Shown piece after piece: positions 42,462 through 50,459 of a stretch of DNA of 64,000 nucleotides. A program made the position numbers and the translations under genes. The notes beneath the pieces are model-generated. The model made no database searches and was not told the origin of the DNA. It was given only the letters and a program-made list of their open reading frames with translations. The stretch comes from Halorubrum sp. 48-1-W (lineage in GTDB: Archaea > Halobacteriota > Halobacteria > Halobacteriales > Haloferacaceae), in the NCBI RefSeq assembly GCF_003287355.1, contig NZ_QMIM01000018.1, positions 1-64,000 of the forward strand, written 5' to 3'. Every line of letters starts with the position of its first letter. Position 1 is the first letter of the stretch.

Positions 42462-42893
42462 ATGAGTGTCGAGTTGCCGTTCGCGCCGGTCGATACGATC
42501 ATCCGGCGGAACGCCGGCGAGCTCCGGGTCAGCGCCGACGCGGCCGAGGAGTTGGCCCAGCGGATCCAGTCGCACGGCGCGGAACTGGCGATCGACGCGG
42601 CCGAGCGGGCGACGGCCGACGGACGGAAGACGCTGATGGCGTCGGATTTCGGCGTCGAACAGGTCATCTCCCGCGAGGAACTGTCCCTTCCCGTCGCACC
42701 CATCGACCGGATCGCGCGGCTCCGGATCGACGACCGGTATCGGGTCGGCGTCGACGCGCGGATCGCGCTGGCGGACATCCTCGAGGACTACGCCGACAAC
42801 GTGGCGGGCGCCGCAGCGACGCTGGCTCGCCACGCGGACCGCCGGACCGTACAGGCCGAGGACATCGAGACGTACTTCGCGTTGTTCGAATAG
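42462..42893 (+). CDS. hstA: Archaeal histone with two fused histone folds
   Basis: This 143-residue protein contains two histone folds head to tail, the form found in haloarchaea. Fold 1 (about residues 5-70) has LPFAPVDTIIRRNAGELRVSADAAEELAQRIQSHGAELAIDAAERATADGRKTLMASDFGVEQ. Fold 2 (about 75-143) has LPVAPIDRIARL...RVGVDARIALADILEDYADNVAGAAATLARHADRRTVQAEDIETYF. It is acidic compared with other archaeal histones. In haloarchaea the protein is thought to act more as a specific regulator than as bulk chromatin; that is family knowledge. The stop codon directly abuts the ATG of the deacetylase gene, so the two are co-expressed. The in-frame codons just before ATG 42462 were not used. Confidence 0.93.
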   Translation: MSVELPFAPVDTIIRRNAGELRVSADAAEELAQRIQSHGAELAIDAAERATADGRKTLMASDFGVEQVISREELSLPVAPIDRIARLRIDDRYRVGVDARIALADILEDYADNVAGAAATLARHADRRTVQAEDIETYFALFE

Positions 42894-43898
42894 ATGCGCT
42901 TCGGCTACAGCGAGCGGTGTCTCGACCACGACACGGGCGATCGACACCCTGAGAACCCGGACCGGTTGCGCGCGATCCGGCGGGGCCTCACGAAGCGACA
43001 CGCCGTCGAGTACACCGAGGCGTCGCCGGCGACCCGCGAAGCGGTGACCGCGGTCCACGACGACGACTACGTCGACGAACTCGAGGCGTTCTGTGCGGAC
43101 GGCGGGGGCAACTGGGACCCGGACACGGTCGCGGGCGAGGACACGTGGGACGCCGCGCTCACGGCCGCCGGACTGGCGCAGTGGGCGGCGGACACAGCGC
43201 TCGACGGCGAGACCGGTCGAAAGACCCCGTTCTCGATCGGTCGGCCGCCGGGCCACCACGCGGTCACCGCCGACGCGATGGGGTTCTGTTTCTTCAACAA
43301 CGCCGCGGTCGCGGCCCAGCACGTCATCGACGCCGACCGCGCCGGCCGGGTGGCGATCCTCGACTGGGACGTCCACCACGGAAACGGCACCCAGGACATC
43401 TTCTACGACCGGGGGGACGTGCTGTACGCGTCGATCCACGAGGACGGGCTCTATCCGGCGACCGGCGAGATACCCGAGACGGGCGAGGGCGACGGCGAGG
43501 GGGCGACGGTGAACCTCCCGCTGGCGGCCGGTGCGGGCGACGCCGACTACTGTTACGCGATCGACGAGGCGATCGGGCCGGCGTTCGACCGCTTCGGTCC
43601 CGATCTCGTGATCGTCTCGGCGGGATTCGACGCCCACCGCCACGACCCGATCTCCCGGATGCGCGTCTCCTCGGAGGGGTACGCGCTGTTGACCGACCGG
43701 GTCCGAACGATCGCCGACGACCTCGACGCCGCGGTGGCGTACGTACTCGAGGGGGGATACGGCCTGGACACGCTCGCCGAGGGCGTCTCGATGGTTCACG
43801 AGACCTACGACGGACGCACGCCGGTCGAACCGGACGGCGACGTCGACGGGAAGACCGAAGACCGCGTCGACGACCTCCGATCGACGCTCGGGCTGTAG
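42894..43898 (+). CDS. hdaI: Histone deacetylase family protein
   Basis: This 334-residue arginase-fold hydrolase of the class II HDAC/acetoin utilisation family removes acetyl groups from lysines (or polyamines). Active-site motifs are RPPGHHA with His121/His122, DWDVHHGNGTQ with zinc ligands Asp159 and His161, and GFDAHRHDP with ligand Asp246. Further on, YVLEGGYGLDTLAEG carries the catalytic-loop Gly-Gly-Tyr. It begins at the base after the histone stop codon. Acetylated histone as substrate is suggested by this pairing but not shown by the sequence. Confidence 0.92.
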   Translation: MRFGYSERCLDHDTGDRHPENPDRLRAIRRGLTKRHAVEYTEASPATREAVTAVHDDDYVDELEAFCADGGGNWDPDTVAGEDTWDAALTAAGLAQWAADTALDGETGRKTPFSIGRPPGHHAVTADAMGFCFFNNAAVAAQHVIDADRAGRVAILDWDVHHGNGTQDIFYDRGDVLYASIHEDGLYPATGEIPETGEGDGEGATVNLPLAAGAGDADYCYAIDEAIGPAFDRFGPDLVIVSAGFDAHRHDPISRMRVSSEGYALLTDRVRTIADDLDAAVAYVLEGGYGLDTLAEGVSMVHETYDGRTPVEPDGDVDGKTEDRVDDLRSTLGL

Positions 43899-43996
43899 GC
43901 GGAACGGAGTCCGGCGGAGAGAGAGCGTTCCCGCGACGCGTTCCGCGAGCACCCGTCGGTCTTGATGGCCGACGGCGTCCGCCCCCGACGTGACAC

Positions 43997-44056
43997 GCTA
44001 CTCCAGGACGTGCTGGGTGTCGTACGCCTACTCCAGGACGTGCTGGGTGTCGTACG
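43997..44056. repeat. 30-bp tandem duplication at the pheA 3' end
   Basis: Units 43997-44026 and 44027-44056 are identical apart from the last base. On the minus strand the upstream copy encodes the last nine codons of PheA (YDTQHVLE) plus its TAG stop; the other copy lies just beyond the stop and is untranslated. Confidence 0.9.
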
Positions 44057-44834
44057 AGCCGAGGACGCGGACCCAGCCGTTGTGGGCGATGGCCTCGACG
44101 TCCTCGACCGCCTTCGCCATGTGGTCCTCGTAGAGCCCGGCGTCGACGTCGAAGTGGAAGAGGTAGTCACCGAGCCGCTCGCCGCTCGGGCGCGATTCGA
44201 TCCGCGAGAGGTTGAGGTTGCGGTCGGCGAAGGACTCCAACAGTTCCAACAGGAGCCCGGGGTAGTTCGCGTTCGGGTAGACGACGAGCGTCGTCTTCCC
44301 GCCGGCGTCCGAGCGGGCGCTCTTCGGGCCGACCACGAGGAAGCGGGTCGCGTTCGAGGTCCGGTCCTGGATGTCCTCGGCGAGGATCTCGAGGTCGTCT
44401 CCAGCGTTGTCCGGGTGGCCGATCCCGGCGATCCGAGCGTCCTCGCGGGCGCGTTCGACCCCGCGGGCGGTCGAGGCGACCGCCTCCAACCCGACGGAGG
44501 GATAGTTATCCTCCAACCAGTTGCGACACTGCGCGAGCGCCTGCGAGTGGCTGGCGACGAGGTCGAACTCCGGCGACTGTGCGAGCAGCGCGTGTCGGAT
44601 CGGGGTGACGACTTCGCGGGTGACCGCGACGTCGTGGTCGGCGAGCGCGTCGAGGCTCTCGGAAACCGACCCCTCGATGCTGTTCTCGATGGGGACGACC
44701 CCGCGCTCGAACTCGCCGCTCGCGACGGCGTCGACGATGGCGGTGACGGACTCTCGGAACGACACCTCGGCGGCGACGGCCCGCGCTGCACGGTGGGAGT
44801 ACGTGCCGGCGGGACCGAGCGTGACGGCGTTCAT
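44028..44834 (-). CDS. pheA: Prephenate dehydratase
   Basis: This 268-residue enzyme converts prephenate to phenylpyruvate in phenylalanine synthesis. The N-terminal dehydratase domain starts MNAVTLGPAGTYSHRAARAVA and contains GVVPIENSIEGSVSESLDAL and the catalytic-loop segment RTSNATRFLVVG. The C-terminal ACT domain (about 182-268) has NLNLSRIESRPSGERLGDYLFHFDVDAG, where ESRP binds phenylalanine for feedback inhibition. There is no fused chorismate mutase. Its 3' end is tandemly duplicated. Upstream is non-coding DNA to a propeller lipoprotein gene. Confidence 0.95.
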   Translation of the reverse strand: MNAVTLGPAGTYSHRAARAVAAEVSFRESVTAIVDAVASGEFERGVVPIENSIEGSVSESLDALADHDVAVTREVVTPIRHALLAQSPEFDLVASHSQALAQCRNWLEDNYPSVGLEAVASTARGVERAREDARIAGIGHPDNAGDDLEILAEDIQDRTSNATRFLVVGPKSARSDAGGKTTLVVYPNANYPGLLLELLESFADRNLNLSRIESRPSGERLGDYLFHFDVDAGLYEDHMAKAVEDVEAIAHNGWVRVLGSYDTQHVLE

Positions 44835-44913
44835 CGCCCGGACGTAGACGCCCGGGCGCGAAAAGCGTGGTGGGACGCGCGCCGTGAAGCGTCGGGAGTC
44901 GCCCCGACGGTCC

Positions 44914-46278
44914 CTACAGGAGACCGGGGTCCTCGTCGCGCCGCTGGAGCCACACGAACTCGCCCGAGTCGAACGCGAACGCCACGGTCTCCCCGTTTAT
45001 CCACCCGTCGAGGACGGCCTCGGGCGGGGCCGAAACATCCAGCTCCCGCGTCCACACCCGGCCGTCCGCGTCGACCGCGACCGCCTCGCCGTCCCGGCCG
45101 ACGTAGTACGCTCGCCCCCCGTCGACGACGAGGGATCGGTGGCGCTCTGCGCCGGGAGCCCCTCCCGCGCGCCACAGCGGATCGCCGGACCGCCGGTCGA
45201 GGACCCGGGTCTCACCCCGACTCACGACGGCGACGCGGTCCCCGATCGGTCGCAGTGGGACGCGTCCGTCCCCGACGTCGGTCCGCCACGCCTCCTCGCC
45301 GTTCGGGCGGGAGCGCGCGACGACCGCCTCGCCGTCGCGACACAGGACCAGGTCGCCGTCGACCGCGAGCAATGGGCGGGTTTCGGTCTCGTACCGCCAC
45401 CGACGGGACCCGTCCGGCGCAAGCGCGACGACCGTCTCGCCCGCGACGGCGACGACCCCGTCGGGACCGGCCGGTCCCCCGCCCCACAGACCGACGACGG
45501 GGCCGGACGGGTCGAGCGAGTCGGACAGGTCGACCGTCCACGCCACGCGGCCCTCGCGAACGGCGACCACTTCGGCGTCGACCGCGACGTACGCGCCGTG
45601 AGCGTCGGCCGCGATCGGGCGAGCGGCGTCCGGCTCGTCGGAATCCGGCCGGTCTTCGTCCGATCCGTCCGCGTCCGATCCGCCCGCGTCCGTCGGCTCC
45701 GCGGTCACGTCGGCGAGCGACGCCCGCCAGTCGGGCGTGTCGACCCGCCGGGAGGGGCCGTCCCCGTCGTCCATTCGTCCCCCGTCGTCCATTCGTTCCC
45801 CGTCGTCCGTCCCGTTTCCGTCGTCCGTCCCGTTTCCGTCGTCCGTCCCGTTTCCATCGCCCGTCCCGTTTCCGTCGTCCGCGTCGGCTGTGCCGTCCTC
45901 GTTCGCCATCGTCCCCGACCCGTCCGGCGGCGTGATCGCGACGACGCCGCCGAGCTCGCGGAGGTACACCCGGTCGGTCGTCGGGCCAGCCGCCACCCCG
46001 ACGCTACGCTCCGCGTGTCGGAACGACCACCGCAGGTCCGCGTCGCGGTCGACCACGTCGACGGCGGTGCGCTCGCCCTCGAACGGCGAGTCACCCGACT
46101 CGGCGAACACGATCCGGTCCCCGGTCGTCGCGTGGCCGTGCCAGCCGGCCATGAAGACGCTTGCCCCGCCCACGAACTCCGTCCGTCGAACGTCGCCGCC
46201 GCCGTAGGCGTACCCGCAGCCGGCGAGCGCCGCGGTCGTCCCCGTCGCGAGCGTAGCGAGGAGCGTCCGGCGGTTCAT
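44914..46278 (-). CDS. PQQ-like beta-propeller lipoprotein
   Basis: This 454-residue exported lipoprotein starts MNRRTLLATLATGTTAALAGCGYAYGGGD, a Tat-like signal with lipobox Cys21. Propeller blades of the PQQ type follow (DADLRWSFRHAERSVGVAAG, GRVAWTVDLSDSLDP, GSRRWRYETETRPLLAVDGDLVLC, GEEAWRTDVG, GRVWTRELDV). Between the first blades lies a long disordered insert with repeated NGTDDG (18-bp DNA repeat near 45777-45880). Members of this fold often assemble outer proteins or bind cofactors; no enzyme site is visible. The start ATG overlaps the stop of the upstream M48 peptidase gene (ATGA), so the two are co-translated. Confidence 0.85.
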   Translation of the reverse strand: MNRRTLLATLATGTTAALAGCGYAYGGGDVRRTEFVGGASVFMAGWHGHATTGDRIVFAESGDSPFEGERTAVDVVDRDADLRWSFRHAERSVGVAAGPTTDRVYLRELGGVVAITPPDGSGTMANEDGTADADDGNGTGDGNGTDDGNGTDDGNGTDDGERMDDGGRMDDGDGPSRRVDTPDWRASLADVTAEPTDAGGSDADGSDEDRPDSDEPDAARPIAADAHGAYVAVDAEVVAVREGRVAWTVDLSDSLDPSGPVVGLWGGGPAGPDGVVAVAGETVVALAPDGSRRWRYETETRPLLAVDGDLVLCRDGEAVVARSRPNGEEAWRTDVGDGRVPLRPIGDRVAVVSRGETRVLDRRSGDPLWRAGGAPGAERHRSLVVDGGRAYYVGRDGEAVAVDADGRVWTRELDVSAPPEAVLDGWINGETVAFAFDSGEFVWLQRRDEDPGLL

Positions 46279-47297
46279 TCGAGCTCCCCCGCCATCTCGC
46301 GGAGCCGGTCGATCCGGTCTGCCGTCGGCGGGTGGGTGGCCGGGAAGACGTCCGTCGACACCAGCTCCGCGTCGGTGAACGCCCGACCCTCGAGCGGCGC
46401 GACGTACAGCGCCTCCGCGCCGCCGTCGAGCGACCGGAGGTCGCGGTCGGGAACGTCGGCCATCCGGTCGTCGAGTTTCCGGAGCGCGCTCGCGAGTGCG
46501 GTCGGATCGCCCGTGATCGCCGCCGCGCCCCGGTCGGCCGTGTACTCGCGGTACCGCGAGAGCACCCGGTGGACGAGCACGCTCGCTGCCCAGAAGGTCG
46601 CCGAGACCGCCAGCGTGACGAGGGCGGTGACGATCAGGACGAGCAGTGCCTTCGCCGCACCGTCGCCGCGGTTCCGCGACCCGCCGCCGTGACCCATCGC
46701 CCGTGCGACCCCGTAGAGGACGTACGCGGTCGCGACCGCGAGGTAGTAAGTGACCGTCGGCAACAGCCACGCCACGGTCATCACGGTGGCGTCGTCGTTG
46801 GCAACGTGTGAGACCTCGTGGGCGAGGGTCGCCTCGAGCTCCCGGTCGTCGAGCGTCTCGAGCAGTCCGGTGGTGACGACGACGGCCGCGCCGCGGGGCC
46901 CCTGGACCGCCATCGCGTTCGGCGCGTCGTTGTGGGTGACCGCGACCTCCGGCGGGTCGATGTCGGCGGCCTGCGCCAGCCGGGTGACGCGTGCGTGGAG
47001 GTCGGGGTACTCGTCGGCGTCGACGCGACGGGCCCCGACGCTACCGAGCACGACGTCGGGTCCCTTCCAGACGTGAAGCGCCAGCCCGCCGGCGACGACG
47101 ACGACCGCGAAGAGCGGGTCGACGTACACCCGGCCGTGGTAGGGACCTGCGCCCTGTGACTCGAAAAGCGGGATCAGGACCGCGTTCGTCACGAACACGA
47201 ACGTGTAGATGAACGCGAACGGGAGGACGACGACCAGTCCGGTCGCGATCAGGACGCGACGCCGGAGGCTGGGGTCCTCGGGGAGGGCGGAGGGCAT
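46275..47297 (-). CDS. htpX: M48-family membrane zinc metalloprotease (HtpX-like)
   Basis: This 340-residue integral membrane protease has N-terminal helices (residues 15-45 and 60-77). A cytoplasmic catalytic domain follows with zinc motif LAHEVSH (His160, Glu161, His164), then two hydrophobic helices and the third-ligand region YREYTADRGAAAITGD with Glu. HtpX-type proteases degrade damaged membrane proteins. The C-terminus, PATHPPTADRIDRLREM, is typical. Co-translation with the downstream propeller lipoprotein suggests a role in envelope quality control. ATG 47297 begins MPSALPEDPSLRRRV. Confidence 0.92.
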   Translation of the reverse strand: MPSALPEDPSLRRRVLIATGLVVVLPFAFIYTFVFVTNAVLIPLFESQGAGPYHGRVYVDPLFAVVVVAGGLALHVWKGPDVVLGSVGARRVDADEYPDLHARVTRLAQAADIDPPEVAVTHNDAPNAMAVQGPRGAAVVVTTGLLETLDDRELEATLAHEVSHVANDDATVMTVAWLLPTVTYYLAVATAYVLYGVARAMGHGGGSRNRGDGAAKALLVLIVTALVTLAVSATFWAASVLVHRVLSRYREYTADRGAAAITGDPTALASALRKLDDRMADVPDRDLRSLDGGAEALYVAPLEGRAFTDAELVSTDVFPATHPPTADRIDRLREMAGELE

Positions 47298-47393
47298 CGC
47301 TCGTGCGTTTCGAACGGAACGGCAAAAATCCCCGGTGAGGCGAGCGGCGAGTACGCCGGCGGGCTCGACCGGACCGTATGTCCGGCCGACGCC

Positions 47394-48392
47394 CTACGCG
47401 ACCGGCGTCCGTTCGACGACGGTTCCGTTCACGGTCGGGTACTGCTCGACGATCTCGCCCTCGGCGAGGTCGCCGTCCTCGACCATCTCCTCTAAGAGCC
47501 ACCAGGCGACCTCGACGTGGTTCGTCTTGACCGTGTAGAACTCCTCGGGGACGCCGAGCGCCTCGAAATGCTCGGGGTCGGCGAACGCCTTCCCGTAGAC
47601 GAGCGTGCCGTCGTCGGTGACCTCGTCGAACTCGCGGCGGACGTTCCGAGCCATCCGCTTGAGGCGGTTACGGTGCTGGGCGGCGTCTTTGAACACCGAC
47701 GTACAGAAGTACACCTTCTCGTGGGAGGCCATCTCCTCGACGATCGCGGCGTCCTTCGACCCCTCGACGGCGGACATGTGGCCCTCCTGAAGCTCGAATC
47801 CCTCCGCTTGCATACGACGGTAGTTGCCGTCGCTCATCTCGAACTCGTTGACGTTACAGAACTCCGCCGCGCCCTCGTCCAAGAACTCCAAGAACTCCGG
47901 CTCCGCGCGAATTCCCGGGATCTCGAAGGCGGGCGTGAGCCCCTCCTCGCGGGCGACGTACAGGATCTCTTCCCACTCGGTGCCGTGCATGTCGCCCCAC
48001 AGCTCCAGGGGCGGGTGGAAGCGGATCTCGTCGAGACCGGCCTCGCTGAGCCGGCGCATGTTCTCGCGGCCGCCCGTGATCCCGGTGTAGAGGTGCGTGT
48101 GGTGGTCCTCGCCGAACTCGTCTTTCAGCAGTTCGAGGTACCGCGTCGTCTTCGCCATCGCCTCCTGTGGCTCCCCGCCCGTGATCGAGGTGCCGAGCGC
48201 GCTCATCCGTTTGGCCTCCTCGATCACGTCCTCGTCGGACTCCACCCTCCGCTCGTTGGCGTACACGTCCGTGACGTTCTTCCGGTTCTCCCCCAGGGGG
48301 CAGTAGAAACAGTCCCGCTGGTCGCAGTAGCCGTAGACGAAGAGCACCATCTTCCCGCCCTTGGCGCACTGTTCACAGCCCTTGGAGATCAT
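47394..48392 (-). CDS. Radical SAM protein with CX4CX2C cluster motif (COG2108-like)
   Basis: This 332-residue radical SAM enzyme is related to pyruvate formate-lyase activases. The Fe-S binding loop reads GYCDQRDCFYCPLG with Cys23, Cys28 and Cys31. The spacing is CX4CX2C, not the canonical CX3CX2C, and the codons confirm it. An additional pair, Cys6 and Cys9 (GCEQCAKGGK), lies just upstream. SAM-binding elements include SITGGEPQEA. The rest is a TIM-barrel-like sequence (DEIRFHPPLELWGD, PAFEIPGIRAEPEFLEFL). The substrate is unknown. A TTTTT-type TATA element sits about 29 nt before ATG 48392. Confidence 0.88.
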   Translation of the reverse strand: MISKGCEQCAKGGKMVLFVYGYCDQRDCFYCPLGENRKNVTDVYANERRVESDEDVIEEAKRMSALGTSITGGEPQEAMAKTTRYLELLKDEFGEDHHTHLYTGITGGRENMRRLSEAGLDEIRFHPPLELWGDMHGTEWEEILYVAREEGLTPAFEIPGIRAEPEFLEFLDEGAAEFCNVNEFEMSDGNYRRMQAEGFELQEGHMSAVEGSKDAAIVEEMASHEKVYFCTSVFKDAAQHRNRLKRMARNVRREFDEVTDDGTLVYGKAFADPEHFEALGVPEEFYTVKTNHVEVAWWLLEEMVEDGDLAEGEIVEQYPTVNGTVVERTPVA

Positions 48393-48535
48393 CTACGCCC
48401 CTATACCGCCCGTGGCCTCAAAAAGCGTCCGAACTCCGCACGCCCGGGAGAGCCGTTCTCACGGGGGCCGGAGTCGCGGGGGCCGACCCGGTCGCGGACA
48501 CAAGATATGTACCTCCGGCCCGTCGAACGGGGGAC

Positions 48536-49252
48536 ATGGATCGACCGTCGAACGACGAGGAGACGCGAGACGACGCCCCGCGGACCACGGACGCTTCGAT
48601 CACTCGTCGGCGAGCGCTCGCCGTCGGAGGCGCGCTCGGGATCGCCGGGCTCGCGGGCTGTACCGCGCTCGACGTCGTGACCGGGGATCCGGCCGAGTTC
48701 GAGGCCGGCACCGCGACGGTGGCCGACGCGACCCTCGACGAGAGCGGGTACGAACTCAACGAGGTCTCCGAGCAGTCGGTGTCCCGGGAGGTCGAGGTGG
48801 TCGGGACGACCCGGGAGGTTCGGGTGATCAACCGGGTCGCGGAGTACGACAAGGCCGTCGAGGTGCTCGGCGAGCGCTACCAGGCGGCGGTGTTCGCGGT
48901 CCTCGCGACGCCGCGGATCGAGGTGCTCGGACGGGCGGTCAACCCCATCGGCGACCTCGACGCCGAGGAGCGTGTGGAGCTGATCGCGGAGCGGTACGAG
49001 AACGTCGGCTCGCTCGAACGGGGGTCCGAGTACACCACGACCGTTCTCGACACGGACGCCGACGTGGTCGTACACACCGCCGACGGCGAGATCGAGGGGA
49101 CGGGCGTGAGCACCGAGTTCGAGTTCCACGTCGCCGAGGCGGTCGAGGCAGGCGACGACTACGTCGTCCCGATGGCCGCCTTCCCCGCGTCGTTCGGGGA
49201 CGGCGAGGACGTCCGCCGGATGTTGAACGGGATCGAACACGACCCGGCGTAG
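48536..49252 (+). CDS. Haloarchaeal lipoprotein (DUF6517-like)
   Basis: This 238-residue exported lipoprotein has a long N-region, then TRRRALAVGGALGIAGLAGC, a Tat-type signal with lipobox Cys near residue 42. The mature domain is alpha/beta: an early VEVVGTTREVRVINRVAEYDKAVEVLGERYQAAVFAVLATPRIEVLGRAVNPIGDLD segment and a late EYTTTVLDTDADVVVHTADGEIEG part. I recall this pattern as the DUF6517 family, but am not certain. AAGATATGT at 48504-48512 lies about 28 nt upstream, suggesting a leaderless transcript. It is divergent from the radical SAM gene. The function is unknown. Confidence 0.8.
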   Translation: MDRPSNDEETRDDAPRTTDASITRRRALAVGGALGIAGLAGCTALDVVTGDPAEFEAGTATVADATLDESGYELNEVSEQSVSREVEVVGTTREVRVINRVAEYDKAVEVLGERYQAAVFAVLATPRIEVLGRAVNPIGDLDAEERVELIAERYENVGSLERGSEYTTTVLDTDADVVVHTADGEIEGTGVSTEFEFHVAEAVEAGDDYVVPMAAFPASFGDGEDVRRMLNGIEHDPA

Positions 49253-49309
49253 CGACTGCGTCGGAACGACGGCTCGTCACGGGAACGCACGACGTCAGCC
49301 GTGGGTCAC

Positions 49310-50365
49310 TTACTCGGCCAGCCCGAACACGTCTCGCGGGTTCTCGTACACGACGGTGCGGATGTCGTCGACGTCGACCCCGTAGCGGTACAGCTCGAAC
49401 ATCGCCCGCTTCACGGCGTAGGGGTCGGTCCGGAGCACGTTCGCGCAGTCGGTGTCGATCGTGATCCGGTTGGGACCGTACTCGTCGATGGCGTTCGCCA
49501 CGTCGACGGCGTCGACGCCGATCAGCCACGAGTGGCCGATCGTGAAGCTCAGGTAGCAGTCCGTCTCCTCCATCAGGTACGCGGTGTTGTTCGTGTCCGC
49601 GTGGGAGGCCACGACGCGGTCCTCGTCGAGGCCGGCGTCTCGTACAGCCTCGATGTCGCGTTTCACCGCCTCCAGTGCCGGATTATCGCCCTCGAGGACG
49701 GGATCCGCGCCGAGTCCCGCGTTCTTCTCGTAGCCCGGCGTGACGCCGAGCCCGTCGCGGTACGACCGTTTCGGCTCGCCGGACGTGTTCGGCGTGTGGA
49801 GGAGGACCGGGAGGCCGTGGTCGGCGGCGATCTCCATCTGTGCTTGGACGACGGCCTGCTGTTCGTCGACGTCCCACCGTTCGACGTGCTGGCTCGGCGT
49901 CACGCCGGTCTCGCCGACGGCGACGACCTCCTCGAGCGCGCAGTAGTCGTCCATCGTTGCGAGCAGGTCGTCGGGCGCTTCGATCCGGACGCCGGTGTGG
50001 ATCCCGAGCCCCAGTTTCGCCTCGAAGAAGTGGTTCCGCTCGATCGCGGTCCGGCGGTTGATCGCGTCGTCCCACAGGAAGCGGACGTCGCTCGCCTCCA
50101 CCGGCTTGTACGGAGTCCAGTGGTACCCGGAGGCGACCATCATCATCGACCGACAGCCGGAGAGCGCGTAGCGTTCGCGGTCGCTCCACGAGAGCGTGTG
50201 CGCGTGGTTGTGGGGATCGATCCAGGGGAGGTTGAGGAGTTCCGTCGGGAGGTCGAGGTCGGATCCGCGATCGAGGTCGGATCCGCGATCGAGGTCGGAT
50301 CCGCGATCGAGGTCAGCGAGACGGTCTGCGTCCGTGGGTCGTGCGGTGGGGTAGCGTCGGCTCAT
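49310..50365 (-). CDS. TatD-related metal-dependent hydrolase
   Basis: This 351-residue amidohydrolase-fold protein of the TatD-related group has metal-ligand motifs DPHNHAH (near residue 50) and VGETGV (near 150, the bridging Glu). PVLLHTPNTS (about 187), VVASHAD (about 240) and TIDTDCAN (late Asp) also fit the family. The N-terminus is extended and carries three copies of DLDRGS encoded by an 18-bp tandem repeat, so the true start may be downstream of ATG 50365. Substrate is unknown; a DNase-like or small-molecule hydrolase role is possible. It is divergent from a propeller gene. Confidence 0.85.
   Translation of the reverse strand: MSRRYPTARPTDADRLADLDRGSDLDRGSDLDRGSDLDLPTELLNLPWIDPHNHAHTLSWSDRERYALSGCRSMMMVASGYHWTPYKPVEASDVRFLWDDAINRRTAIERNHFFEAKLGLGIHTGVRIEAPDDLLATMDDYCALEEVVAVGETGVTPSQHVERWDVDEQQAVVQAQMEIAADHGLPVLLHTPNTSGEPKRSYRDGLGVTPGYEKNAGLGADPVLEGDNPALEAVKRDIEAVRDAGLDEDRVVASHADTNNTAYLMEETDCYLSFTIGHSWLIGVDAVDVANAIDEYGPNRITIDTDCANVLRTDPYAVKRAMFELYRYGVDVDDIRTVVYENPRDVFGLAE
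50255..50308. repeat. 18-bp tandem repeat at the 5' end of the TatD-like gene
   Basis: Three identical 18-bp units, GAGGTCGGATCCGCGATC, lie at 50255-50272, 50273-50290 and 50291-50308, followed by a partial unit. They encode DLDRGS repeats in the N-terminal extension of the hydrolase. Confidence 0.9.
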
Positions 50366-50429
50366 GCGTAGATCCCGTCGTCTACCGGGTTGTGTCCCCC
50401 CGTACTTAGCGTTTTACAGATTGGTAAAA

Positions 50430-50440
50430 CTTTATTATAC
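50430..50440 (+). promoter_or_regulatory. TATA box of the propeller gene
   Basis: CTTTATTATAC is centred about 25 nt before ATG 50460, a clear archaeal TATA element for a leaderless transcript. It lies in the short divergent region shared with the TatD-like gene. Confidence 0.6.
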
Positions 50441-50459
50441 GGCCGAGTCACACACGGAT

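Noticed and set aside
45777-45880. Repeat tract thought at first to be a regulatory array
   Set aside because: It is an in-frame 18-bp coding repeat (NGTDDG) inside the propeller lipoprotein.
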